Under the pieces are notes generated by a model. It was not told where the DNA came from, ran no database searches, and worked only from the letters and a program-made list of their open reading frames with translations. Positions 44,075 through 52,643 of a stretch of 64,000 nt of DNA are shown piece after piece. The first letter of the stretch is position 1. Every line of letters begins with the position of its first letter. The DNA comes from BOKV01 sp049289295 (lineage in GTDB: Bacteria; Pseudomonadota; Alphaproteobacteria; Rhizobiales; Rhizobiaceae): the NCBI GenBank assembly GCA_049289295.1, contig JBATLL010000041.1, positions 62,001-126,000 of the forward strand. The letters are read 5' to 3'. A program made the position numbers and the translations under genes.

Positions 44075-45361
44075 ATGTCTCGAGACGGCAAGGGAGCAAT
44101 TGTGCAACCGGACCGCCGACGGTTCCTGAAGAACGGCCTGGGTGCGGGTCTTGCTGCCGGCGCCATGGTTGCGGCCAGCAGAAACGCGCGCGCTGAAGGG
44201 GATCCGGCAATCCTGGAAAAACAGGACTGGGCGATCTATCCCGGTGAAGGGGTGGACTCGAGGCCCTACGGTATTCCATCCGATTTCGAATCGCATGTCG
44301 TGCGGCGCAACGTGCCGTGGCTGACGGCTGATCCGGTTTCGTCGGTCAACTTCACGCCGCTGCATGAGCTCGATGGAATCATCACGCCAAACGGCCTTTG
44401 CTTCGAGCGCCACCATGCTGGCATTGCCGAGGTGGATCCGGCGCAGTACCGCCTGATGATCAACGGTCTGGTGGAAAAGCCAATGGTCTTCACGATGGAA
44501 GACCTCAAGCGCTTCCCGCGGGAAAACCGTGTCTACTTCCTCGAATGCGCGGCCAATTCCGGCATGGAATGGCGTGGCGCGCAGCTCAACGGCTGCCAGT
44601 ACACGCACGGCATGATCCACAATGTCATGTATACCGGCATCCGGCTCAGCCACCTGCTTGAAGAGGCTGGCGTCAAGGCCAATGCGAAATGGGTGCTGCC
44701 AGAAGGCGCGGATGCCTCGGGCATGACGCGTTCGGTTCCGCTGTTCAAAGCGATGGAAGATTGCCTGGTGGCCTTCAAGATGAATGGCGAGGCGCTGCGC
44801 CCCGAACAGGGCTATCCCGTGCGCCTGGTTGTTCCAGGCTGGGAAGGCAACATGTGGGTCAAGTGGCTGCGCCGCATCGAGGTGGGCGACGAGCCATGGC
44901 AGCATCGCGAAGAGACGTCCAAATACACGGACCTGCTCGCGAACGGCAAGGCGCGCCGGTTCACCTGGGAAATGGACGCCAAGTCCGTCATCACCAATCC
45001 GAGCCCGCAGGCGCCTATCACGCATGGCAAGGGGCGGACTGTCATCACCGGGGTTGCCTGGTCTGGCAGAGGCACGATCAAGCGGGTGGACATCACGCTT
45101 GATGGTGGCAAGAACTGGCGCGAAACGCGTCTGGATGGGCCGAGCCTCGACAAGTCGATGCACCGTTTCTACTACGAATTCGACTGGGACGGTTCGGAGT
45201 TGCTGCTGCAGTCGCGTGCTGTGGATTCGACCGGCTATGTCCAGCCAACAAAGAACGAATTGCGCGCCGTGCGCGGCACCAATTCGATCTACCACAATAA
45301 CGGAATCCAGACCTGGTACATCAATTCCAACGGGGAGGCTGAAAATGTCGAAGTTTCCTGA
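44075..45361 (+). CDS. soxC: SoxC, sulfane dehydrogenase molybdopterin subunit
   Basis: ATG 44075 was preferred over 44042 because GGGGAGG precedes it by 5 nt; 428 residues. Tat signal (QPDRRRFLKNGLGAGLAAGA), sulfite-oxidase-type Mo domain with the Mo-ligand Cys in YFLECAANSGMEW, and a C-terminal dimerisation domain (TVITGVAWSGRGTIKRVDIT). With SoxD it oxidises the sulfane sulfur left on SoxY, avoiding sulfur-globule formation. Overlaps soxD by 17 bp. Confidence 0.95.
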   Translation: MSRDGKGAIVQPDRRRFLKNGLGAGLAAGAMVAASRNARAEGDPAILEKQDWAIYPGEGVDSRPYGIPSDFESHVVRRNVPWLTADPVSSVNFTPLHELDGIITPNGLCFERHHAGIAEVDPAQYRLMINGLVEKPMVFTMEDLKRFPRENRVYFLECAANSGMEWRGAQLNGCQYTHGMIHNVMYTGIRLSHLLEEAGVKANAKWVLPEGADASGMTRSVPLFKAMEDCLVAFKMNGEALRPEQGYPVRLVVPGWEGNMWVKWLRRIEVGDEPWQHREETSKYTDLLANGKARRFTWEMDAKSVITNPSPQAPITHGKGRTVITGVAWSGRGTIKRVDITLDGGKNWRETRLDGPSLDKSMHRFYYEFDWDGSELLLQSRAVDSTGYVQPTKNELRAVRGTNSIYHNNGIQTWYINSNGEAENVEVS

Positions 45362-46010
45362 TCGCCTTCTCGCAGCTGCGGGCATTGCGCTGCTGCTGAG
45401 CACAAATGCCTATGCGGGCCAGTTCAACCTTGGGCGTGAAGCCACGCCGGAAGAAGTTGCCGCCTGGGACATTGATGTGCGCCCGGATGGGCAGGGCCTG
45501 CCGGAAGGCAGCGGAACGGTGGCGCAGGGCGAGGAAATCTTCGCCGAGAAATGTGCGGTGTGCCATGGCGATTTCGGCGAAGGCGTCGACCGCTGGCCAG
45601 TGCTGGCTGGCGGCCGCGACACGCTTGCCGACGAAAATCCGGTGAAGACCATCGGCTCATACTGGCCATACCTTTCAACGGTTTTCGACTATGTGAACCG
45701 CGCCATGCCCTTCACGGAGGCGCGCACACTGGAGCCGAACGAAGTCTATGCGATCACGGCCTATCTTCTTTATGTGAATGATGTCGTCGAGGATGAAGAG
45801 TTCGAACTGAGCAAGGACAACTTCCTGTCCGTGAAAATGCCGAACACGGACAATTTCTTCATGGATGATCGCGAAACAAGCGAGCTTCCCGACCGGCGCA
45901 AGGAGCCCTGCATGGAGAATTGCAAGGAGAAGGTGGAAATTACCAAGCGCGCCGCGATCATCGACGTTACACCTGACGAGGGCGAGGAACCGAAGGGTTC
46001 CCTCGACTGA
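45345..46010 (+). CDS. soxD: SoxD, short monoheme cytochrome subunit of sulfane dehydrogenase
   Basis: ATG 45345 lies inside the soxC end; 221 residues with signal peptide MSKFPDRLLAAAGIALLLST. Heme site EKCAVCHGDFGEGVDRWPVL and distal Met in NRAMPFTEARTL. The Paracoccus protein is about 380 residues with two hemes; this one has only one CxxCH and ends with a Cys-rich tail RRKEPCMENCKEKVEITKRA. It is thus a short form. Confidence 0.9.
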   Translation: MSKFPDRLLAAAGIALLLSTNAYAGQFNLGREATPEEVAAWDIDVRPDGQGLPEGSGTVAQGEEIFAEKCAVCHGDFGEGVDRWPVLAGGRDTLADENPVKTIGSYWPYLSTVFDYVNRAMPFTEARTLEPNEVYAITAYLLYVNDVVEDEEFELSKDNFLSVKMPNTDNFFMDDRETSELPDRRKEPCMENCKEKVEITKRAAIIDVTPDEGEEPKGSLD

Positions 46011-46047
46011 TACGCTGCTACATGCAGGTTTCCAGCAGGTATTGAAG

Positions 46048-46077
46048 CAGGGCCGGTTTTGCGGCCCTGTTTTGTTT
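46048..46077 (+). terminator. rho-independent terminator of the sox operon
   Basis: Stem CAGGGCCG (46048-46055) / CGGCCCTG (46062-46069) followed by TTTTGTTT, 38 bp after the soxD stop. Confidence 0.8.
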
Positions 46078-46221
46078 ACGGTCCATTTACCCAACCGCTT
46101 GATTTCGCCGGCATTGGCCCGCATTTACCCTGATCGAGCGCATTGGACCTAGCGTGCAAAGAGCTTGTTTACGCTTGTCTTCCATGATCCCGCCGGGAAT
46201 TTCCAAGCTGGGATAATATTC

Positions 46222-47895
46222 ATGTTGCAAACAAAAGACAGCAAGGGCGAGGCTTCTTCCGACGTTTCGCGGTTCAACCAGGATATCCGAAACCCACTGG
46301 TTGCAGTCGGGATCGTCGTGTCGGTTGTGTGCCTGTTTGCAGCAATATCCACCTATTTCGTTCCCAACGCATTCACTTCCCTCGTGGTGATGCTGCCGGG
46401 AATGACCGCTGTGCTTGGCCTGTCCTATCTGTGGCTTTCCATTGCCCCGCTGATGCGCAAGGCACTGGCGAATGAACATTCCCTCGAGCAGTTCGGCATC
46501 AAGGAACGTCAGTTCACGGCTCTGACCTTCGAAGATGATGGCGGGAGAAAAGAAAAGATCACTTCCAGCAAGGCCTTGTCGCTTGCCTATACCGATCCGC
46601 TGACGGGCTTGGGCAACAAGATGCGCATGGTCGAGAAATTCAACAGACTGGTGGAGAGCCGCAAAGATGATCCGGCCGCGTTCACGATCGGTCTGATGAA
46701 CCTGGACGGCATGAAACCGATCAATGACCTGTTCGGACATTCGGGCGGTGACGAAATCATCAAGCAGTGCGCGCTTCGACTTGCGGCTTCGGTCGAAGGG
46801 GACGGTTTCGTGAGCCGGTATGGCGGCGACGAATTCGCTTTCATTTTCCCTTACGTGATCGATGAGGCGGGTGCTGCACAGAAGGGCAAGCTTTTGCAGA
46901 ATGTCCTGCTCGCACCATTCGATCTCGATGGACGGACCGTGCGCCTGAGCGGGTCTTTCGGTTTTGCCATTCATCCCTATGCCGGTGACACGCTCGAGCA
47001 GGTCATGGCAAACATCGAGACAGCACTTTACCATTCCAAACGTCGTGGCCGTGGCCGTGTAACCGTCTACACCAAGGAAGTCGAAGACATGGTCCGCGAG
47101 AATGCGCGGATCGAACAGGCGCTTCGCAATGCCATTGCCCAGCATGACGTGAAACCGCATTTCCAACCGATCATTTCGCTGCAGGACGGCACCTTGCTGG
47201 GCTTTGAATCGCTTGCCCGATGGATTGATCCGGAACTGGGTTTCGTTTCACCCGGCAAGTTCATTCCGCTGGCCGAAGAGCGCGGGATCATTGCACCACT
47301 GACAGAATCTCTGCTCCTGCAGGCGGCAAGGGCTGCAGCCGAATGGCCGGACGAACTGTTCCTGTCGTTCAATCTTTCCAGCGTCCAGCTGGTTGATCCT
47401 TCAACGGCCGACAACATCATGGACATCATCCGGCGTGCCGGACTGCCGCCGCACCGCCTCGAAATTGAGGTGACCGAGACGGCAATGATGTCGGACCCGG
47501 AAACCGCGGGAATGATCATCGACAGTTTGCACAAGTCCGGCATTCGCATTTCGATGGATGACTTCGGCACCGGCCAGTCAAGTCTGGGTCGCTTGCGCGA
47601 ACTCAAGCTCGACAAGGTGAAGATCGACCGGGCCTTCATCATGGCCATCGGCGAGGACAAGCCAGCCGAACATATCGTACGCGCCATTCTCGAAATGTGC
47701 GCCGGTCTCGAACTTACCGTGGTCGCGGAAGGGATCGAGGAACTGCGTCAGGCCGAGAGCCTCAAGCGCTATGGCTGTCATGCCGGGCAGGGCTATCTGT
47801 TCGGCAAGCCGCAGGATGCTCACAAGACAATGGGTTACATTCGCGATTTCATGGATCGCGACAATCGCCAGATAGCAATGGCGAACGCAGGTTGA
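46222..47895 (+). CDS. membrane GGDEF-EAL cyclic-di-GMP protein
   Basis: 557 residues from ATG 46222; an alternative ATG 46165 has no better RBS. Two TM segments near residues 26-75 (PLVAVGIVVSVVCLFAAIST; LVVMLPGMTAVLGLSYLWLS). GGDEF at ~130-290 with an intact YGGDEF, so it may make c-di-GMP. EAL domain ~310-540 with the catalytic-Glu motif as ESLARW, and DDFGTGQSSLGRL, KIDRAFI and EGIEE retained, so it may also degrade c-di-GMP. No sensory domain other than the membrane part. Confidence 0.92.
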   Translation: MLQTKDSKGEASSDVSRFNQDIRNPLVAVGIVVSVVCLFAAISTYFVPNAFTSLVVMLPGMTAVLGLSYLWLSIAPLMRKALANEHSLEQFGIKERQFTALTFEDDGGRKEKITSSKALSLAYTDPLTGLGNKMRMVEKFNRLVESRKDDPAAFTIGLMNLDGMKPINDLFGHSGGDEIIKQCALRLAASVEGDGFVSRYGGDEFAFIFPYVIDEAGAAQKGKLLQNVLLAPFDLDGRTVRLSGSFGFAIHPYAGDTLEQVMANIETALYHSKRRGRGRVTVYTKEVEDMVRENARIEQALRNAIAQHDVKPHFQPIISLQDGTLLGFESLARWIDPELGFVSPGKFIPLAEERGIIAPLTESLLLQAARAAAEWPDELFLSFNLSSVQLVDPSTADNIMDIIRRAGLPPHRLEIEVTETAMMSDPETAGMIIDSLHKSGIRISMDDFGTGQSSLGRLRELKLDKVKIDRAFIMAIGEDKPAEHIVRAILEMCAGLELTVVAEGIEELRQAESLKRYGCHAGQGYLFGKPQDAHKTMGYIRDFMDRDNRQIAMANAG

Positions 47896-47929
47896 ACTCA
47901 ATCGACAGCCAGCAGGAAAGGAGAACGAC

Positions 47930-48361
47930 ATGGGCGGATTTTCCAGTCCGGACACCAACGGTCCTGTGATCCTTGCCGTTGAAGACAATGAAGTGAACCG
48001 CATGGTGCTGGAATTCACGCTGGAGCCGCTGGCGATGCCTGTGGTCATGAGCGAGGACGGCACAAGCGGTTATCAGAAATTCAAGGATCTTCGGCCCGCC
48101 CTGGTGCTGATGGACATATCACTTCCGGGTCTCAACGGATATGAGGTTACCGCAGCCATCCGCCAGTATGAACAGGATCACGGGCTTACCCGCACGCCGA
48201 TCATTGCGATGACTGCCCATGCCATGAAGGATGATCGTCAGAAATGCCTCGATGCAGGCATGGACGATTATATTTCCAAGCCGATTTCACCGGACCATAC
48301 TGTTGCAACGATCAGCCGGTGGTTGAACCCAACTGCATTATCCAGCGCTGCGCTTGCCTGA
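47930..48361 (+). CDS. stand-alone CheY-like response-regulator receiver
   Basis: The 143-residue protein is a single receiver domain: acidic pocket ILAVEDNEVNR, phospho-Asp in LVLMDISLPGLNG, switch Thr in IIAMTAHAM and Lys in DDYISKPIS. No output domain. RBS AGGAAAGGAG. It starts 34 bp after the GGDEF-EAL stop on the same strand, so it may relay a phosphosignal to that protein; it resembles the DivK/receiver modules of hybrid kinases. Confidence 0.88.
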   Translation: MGGFSSPDTNGPVILAVEDNEVNRMVLEFTLEPLAMPVVMSEDGTSGYQKFKDLRPALVLMDISLPGLNGYEVTAAIRQYEQDHGLTRTPIIAMTAHAMKDDRQKCLDAGMDDYISKPISPDHTVATISRWLNPTALSSAALA

Positions 48362-48508
48362 TCGGGTGCCGAGGCAACGTTCGTTACCCCGTTCCGTGCC
48401 CTGCCAGTTGAAGGTTTGCGGACACGATTGTGGAGATCGTGTTTGTCCACTTGCCTGAAGACGCCCATGCGGTAAACCTGCCTCGAAAAGGCAAGGTCGG
48501 GCACCAAT

Positions 48509-49096
48509 ATGGCAAAACTCTATTTCAGCTATTCGGCAATGAATGCAGGCAAGTCGACCTTGCTGCTGCAGGCATCCTACAATTATCACGAACGTGGCAT
48601 GGAAACCCTGCTGCTGATTTCCGCCATCGAAACGCGCGTTCGCAAGGGGGCGATTTCCTCCCGGATAGGGCTGAGCCAGGAAGCCGAGATATTCACCCGC
48701 AGCGACGACCTGTTCGAATATGTCCGCGAGCGCACCGAAGGCAGGAACATCGCCTGCATTTTCGTGGACGAAGCCCAGTGGATGAGTGAGGAACAGGTCT
48801 GGCATCTGGCGCGGGTTGCCGATGAATTGCGCATACCCGTGATGTGTTATGGCCTGCGCACGGATTTCCAGGGGAAGCTTTTTCCCGGCAGCGCAGCGCT
48901 GCTGGCAATTGCAGATGATCTGCGCGAGGTGCGGACCATCTGCTGGTGCGGCAAGAAGGCCACGATGGTGGTTCGCCTGGGTCCCGACGGTAAGCCGGTG
49001 GAAGAAGGCGAGCAGATCGTTGTGGGTGGAAACGAGACATATGTCTCGCTTTGCCGTCATCACTGGAGCCGACGCGATACCGGCCCAGCCAGCTGA
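48509..49096 (+). CDS. tdk: thymidine kinase (type II)
   Basis: 195 residues. P-loop FSYSAMNAGKSTLLLQA, Walker-B-like ACIFVDEAQWMSEEQV, the lid and substrate segment YGLRTDFQGKLFPGS, and zinc cysteines in TICWCGKKATM and SLCRHHW. It phosphorylates thymidine in the salvage pathway. Confidence 0.94.
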   Translation: MAKLYFSYSAMNAGKSTLLLQASYNYHERGMETLLLISAIETRVRKGAISSRIGLSQEAEIFTRSDDLFEYVRERTEGRNIACIFVDEAQWMSEEQVWHLARVADELRIPVMCYGLRTDFQGKLFPGSAALLAIADDLREVRTICWCGKKATMVVRLGPDGKPVEEGEQIVVGGNETYVSLCRHHWSRRDTGPAS

Positions 49097-49165
49097 TCTG
49101 ATCGCCTGCTTCATTCCGCTTCCCCTGACGCGGCTTGTGCCGCATGATGCGCGCAGAGGTGAATC

Positions 49166-49660
49166 ATGCGCATGACAATGAGATATGCGGTGGCACTGGC
49201 ATTCCTTCTGCCCGCCAGCGTGGCCGATGCCGGTCCGGTGGAAATCGGATTGCTTACCTGCCAGGTGGATGGCGGAACGGGGATGCTGCTCGGCTCGTCG
49301 CGCCAGTTGAGCTGCATCCTTGAAAGAACGGGAAGGCCGGTCGAGCGCTATGCCGGCGAGATCACGCGAATTGGTCTCGACATTGGTCGCACCAACTTCA
49401 CAGATATTGCCTGGACGGTCTTCGCCCTGAAGGACAGCAGTTCGGAACCGGGAATTCTGGAAGGAAAATATGCAGGATTGTCGGGAGAAGTGACCATTGG
49501 TGCGGGACTGGGTGCCAATGCGCTCATTGGCGGGCTGGGCCGATCCATAGCCCTGCAGCCCTTCAGCCTGCAATCGAGCCAGGGATTCAATCTTGCGGTG
49601 GGTGTTGCGCAGCTGCAATTGATCAGTGTTGGCAGTTTTGGCGAGCCGGACGAGGAGTAG
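49166..49660 (+). CDS. DUF992-family exported protein
   Basis: 164 residues with a Sec signal (MRYAVALAFLLPASVADAGP), beginning mature with VEIGLLTCQVDGGTGMLLGS and a single Cys pair (LTCQ, LSCIL). The DUF992 family is typical of Rhizobiales, periplasmic or secreted, and has no assigned function. An alternative start is Met5. It ends 6 bp before the nitrile-hydratase alpha start. Confidence 0.75.
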   Translation: MRMTMRYAVALAFLLPASVADAGPVEIGLLTCQVDGGTGMLLGSSRQLSCILERTGRPVERYAGEITRIGLDIGRTNFTDIAWTVFALKDSSSEPGILEGKYAGLSGEVTIGAGLGANALIGGLGRSIALQPFSLQSSQGFNLAVGVAQLQLISVGSFGEPDEE

Positions 49661-49666
49661 GTGGGT

Positions 49667-50302
49667 ATGGGCCACGGGCATGATGATCACGATCACGCGC
49701 ATGAGATGAGCCATCTCGACGAGATGGAAGTACGGGTGCGCGCGCTCAAGTCGCTACTGATCGAGAAGGGTTATGTTGATCCGGAAGCGCTGGATGTGAT
49801 TGTCGAGACCTATGAAAGCCGCATCGGGCCGCGCAATGGCGCGCAGGTGGTGGCAAGGGCCTGGACGGACCCGGCCTTTCTCGACAGGCTTCGCAAGGAT
49901 GCCAGTGCAGCGATTGCCGAACTGGGCTTTACCGGTCGTCAGGGCGAGCACATGCGGATCGTGGAAAACACGCCGCAGGTTCACAACATGGTCGTTTGCA
50001 CGCTTTGCTCCTGCTACCCTTGGCCGGTGCTGGGCCTGCCCCCGGTCTGGTACAAATCCGCGCCTTATCGTTCGCGGGCAGTCAGTGAGCCGCGTGCTGT
50101 TCTGGCCGAGTTCGATGTCGCCCTGCCATCTGGCATGGAGATCAGGGTGTGGGACTCAACGGCAGAAATGCGTTACCTCGTCATCCCGCAACGGCCAGCT
50201 GGCACCGAGGGCATGGGAGAAGCTGAACTGGCTGAGCTGGTGACGCGCGATTCCATGATCGGCACCGGCCTTGCGCTCGAACCCGGGAGCAAAGAAGCAT
50301 GA
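49667..50302 (+). CDS. nthA: cobalt-type nitrile hydratase subunit alpha
   Basis: ATG 49667 has GAGGAG at good spacing (GTG 49661 is the alternative); 211 residues. The metal site VCTLCSCYPW has Thr in the position that distinguishes Co-type (VCTLCSC) from Fe-type (VCSLCSC) enzymes; two of its Cys are normally oxidised. A His/Asp-rich N-terminus (GHGHDDHDHAHEMSH) may bind cobalt. It hydrates nitriles to amides with the beta subunit. Confidence 0.93.
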   Translation: MGHGHDDHDHAHEMSHLDEMEVRVRALKSLLIEKGYVDPEALDVIVETYESRIGPRNGAQVVARAWTDPAFLDRLRKDASAAIAELGFTGRQGEHMRIVENTPQVHNMVVCTLCSCYPWPVLGLPPVWYKSAPYRSRAVSEPRAVLAEFDVALPSGMEIRVWDSTAEMRYLVIPQRPAGTEGMGEAELAELVTRDSMIGTGLALEPGSKEA

Positions 50303-50952
50303 ACGGCCTTCACGACATGGGCGGCATGCAGTGCTACGGCGCCGTCTTGCCGGAGAAGAACGAGCCGCTGTTTCACGCTGATTGGGAACGCGATGCGCTT
50401 GCGCTTACCGTGGCGATGGGCTTCACGGGAATGTGGAACCTCGATCTTTCGCGCAGCGCACGCGAATCGTTGCCGCCGCAGCAATATCTTTCCTCCAGCT
50501 ATTACCAGATTTGGATTGCAGGTCTGGAGCGGCTGATGAGCGAGCGCGGCATGACAACCGCGCAGGAGATCGAGACAGGCAAGTTGCGGGAGCCACCGGT
50601 TCACGTTCGCCAGGTTCTGGACGGGGAAGCAATGCGCAAGGCGCTGGCAGCAGGCGGTCCGGTTTCACGAAAGACCGACAGATCAGCCATGTTTTCAGCT
50701 GGTGATCGTGTGCGAAGCAGGCAGATGGACCCGGCCGGGCATACACGCCTGCCACGGTATGTGCGCGGCAAGCCGGGCGTGGTGGAAGCAGTCAATGGCT
50801 GCCATGTGTTTCCCGATTCGAATGCCAGTGGATCGGGTGAAGATCCGCAATGGCTCTACACGGTGAGGTTCGAGGCAGGGGACCTGTTTGGCGGCAATGC
50901 TTCTCACAGTGTCCTGGTTGATTGCTGGGAGCCCTACCTTGAGCGCCTCTGA
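50299..50952 (+). CDS. nthB: nitrile hydratase subunit beta
   Basis: 217 residues starting MNGLHDMGGMQCYGAVLP, the conserved beta-subunit N-terminus, with the SH3-like C-terminal half GDRVRSRQMDPAGHTRLPRY and VRGKPGVVE and FGGNASHSVLVDCWEPYL. Start overlaps the alpha stop (ATGA). The order alpha-beta-activator differs from the beta-alpha order of many Co-type clusters. Confidence 0.92.
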   Translation: MNGLHDMGGMQCYGAVLPEKNEPLFHADWERDALALTVAMGFTGMWNLDLSRSARESLPPQQYLSSSYYQIWIAGLERLMSERGMTTAQEIETGKLREPPVHVRQVLDGEAMRKALAAGGPVSRKTDRSAMFSAGDRVRSRQMDPAGHTRLPRYVRGKPGVVEAVNGCHVFPDSNASGSGEDPQWLYTVRFEAGDLFGGNASHSVLVDCWEPYLERL

Positions 50953-51286
50953 TCTCGACCTGGCGCGCCATTCGCCTTCCATACCGATGGATGATGATGG
51001 GCCGGTGTTTCGCGAACCCTGGGAAGCTTCAGCCTTCGCCATGACCCTGGCGCTCTACGACAAAGGTGTTTTCTCGTGGAGCGAATGGGCCGAGACACTG
51101 GGCGCGGTGATAGCCGAGGACGGTGGCAAGTCGAAACCGGGCGATTATTACCGGCTGTGGCTTATGGCACTTGAACGCCTGGCCGAGCAGCGGATCGGTA
51201 TATCGGGTGACGAATTGCATGGCCGCCAACATGCCTGGGAAGAAGCGGCTGCGCGCACACCGCATGGCCAGCCGATCGAATTGTGA
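50939..51286 (+). CDS. nitrile hydratase accessory protein (activator/P14K-like)
   Basis: 115 residues from TTG 50939, inside the beta gene end; the longer frame from 50888 is only overlap. It resembles the beta-subunit N-terminal half: PVFREPWEASAFAMTLALYD, KGVFSWSEWAETLG and YRLWLMALERLAEQ. Such proteins bring cobalt to the alpha subunit by subunit exchange during maturation. Confidence 0.85.
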   Translation: MSASDLDLARHSPSIPMDDDGPVFREPWEASAFAMTLALYDKGVFSWSEWAETLGAVIAEDGGKSKPGDYYRLWLMALERLAEQRIGISGDELHGRQHAWEEAAARTPHGQPIEL

Positions 51287-51529
51287 ACCGGTCTCATGGG
51301 CGTCAGTTCACAATTGAGCGAAAAAGATGCCGAACACAGAACTTTTTATCTGTTAGTCTTTTCCTGAAGTCGGGTCAGGGCTGCCAGGCAGTCCCTTGTG
51401 TTGACCGATAGTTCCGGAAGGAGCATTTCCCGGCTTCAAATGACGCAAAGGCGTATCTATATTGGCGCCAGTGGGCTTTTCTTATGCGGCGCTTGCATTC
51501 TGCCGCGATCATTCGGGAGATACTGATTC

Positions 51530-52615
51530 ATGGCCAGCTTGCAGAATTTTGACGCTGAGATCGAGAAAACGCGTCGCACGGTCGAGGAGATGAAGACCAA
51601 GCTGGAGCAGTCCGGCGTGGTGCTTGAAAAGCTGGCCAAGGCGGAAACCATCGGCGAAGTCGATTTCGACATCGAAAATGCCCGCATCGAGGACGTGCTG
51701 CGGCAGCAGTCGGTGATGGAAGGCAATATTGCAGATCTCATCATCGGGCTCGAGGACGCGACCAATGTCTTTGGTGCCGAATTCGAGAGCATGAAGAGCT
51801 ACACGGCGATGGAGAAATTCATCGGCATCTTCTCGAAGCAGCGCATGCAGCGCATGCGTTCGGAACGCGTACGGCACATGTCTCTTTCCTCGAACCTGCA
51901 GGAACTGCTGTCCAAGTCCGACAAGATCGTCGGCATACTGAAAGGCCAGAAGACCGCGCTTGAAGCCCGCTACAAGGCCTCGGAGACAAGCCTGCGCACC
52001 GTTCTGGAGCGCCGGCAGGGCACCATGGACAAGCTTGAAACGACGCAGAAGCGGATTGAAGAACTCAATCCGCAGCTTCTGGATATCGAAAACCAGATTG
52101 CTGCTGCCACGGACCAGAAGAAGCGCACGGAACTGGAAAAGACGCGGTCCGAACTGGCGACAGAATATAACCAAATGCAGGCACGCGAACAGGAGTTGCT
52201 GGCGGAGAGCCAGACGCTGGAGCGTTATACCTCGATGTTCCAGACATTCGTGGATTCCCTCAACAACCAGCTTGCCGCGCAGCAGACGCTGATCAACAAG
52301 CTGACAATCGACACCGAACAGCGGGTCGTACTGTACAAGGCGCTTGAAGATTCATTGAAGACCGCAGCGCAGCAGGATGTCGCCCACAAGATCAACACGC
52401 TCGGCAACAAGGTGGATACGGCTGCCGAGGAAACCATGGCCGGCATTGGCGCTGCTGCCCAGACCCATATTGGCGACCTTCTGGAAATGCACGAGAAGAA
52501 CATGCTTTCGACCAAGGATATCCAGCGCCGCAAGCAACTCGCCGACGAGGCTTTCGCCCGGCGGTTCGAGGAAGTGTTGAAGAAACACAATTCGGCAAAC
52601 TATGTAGCGTCCTGA
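51530..52615 (+). CDS. coiled-coil protein, first gene of the five-gene AAA+ module (DUF6384-like)
   Basis: 361 residues, no signal peptide or TM segment. Almost wholly helical: strong heptad regions at ~1-40 and ~140-240 (MDKLETTQKRIEELNPQLLD; SELATEYNQMQAREQELLAE), and a conserved-looking C-terminal helix (FARRFEEVLKKH). The overall style is reminiscent of TelA/XpaC-like helical proteins, but this cannot be settled by eye. Spacing to the next gene is 28 bp. Function unknown; a scaffold or polymer-forming partner of the AAA+ ATPase is a guess. Confidence 0.7.
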   Translation: MASLQNFDAEIEKTRRTVEEMKTKLEQSGVVLEKLAKAETIGEVDFDIENARIEDVLRQQSVMEGNIADLIIGLEDATNVFGAEFESMKSYTAMEKFIGIFSKQRMQRMRSERVRHMSLSSNLQELLSKSDKIVGILKGQKTALEARYKASETSLRTVLERRQGTMDKLETTQKRIEELNPQLLDIENQIAAATDQKKRTELEKTRSELATEYNQMQAREQELLAESQTLERYTSMFQTFVDSLNNQLAAQQTLINKLTIDTEQRVVLYKALEDSLKTAAQQDVAHKINTLGNKVDTAAEETMAGIGAAAQTHIGDLLEMHEKNMLSTKDIQRRKQLADEAFARRFEEVLKKHNSANYVAS

Positions 52616-52643
52616 CCGGGGTCAGTGAACCGGGGAAGGCAGC

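Noticed and set aside
43586..45403. 605-codon open frame antisense to soxB/soxC
   Set aside because: It lies wholly opposite well-supported sox genes, has no recognisable motif, and such long shadows are common in GC-rich DNA.
34165..46010. Sox locus as a horizontally acquired island
   Set aside because: No mobile genes or repeats flank it and the layout is the standard one for the group; base composition looks like the surroundings.
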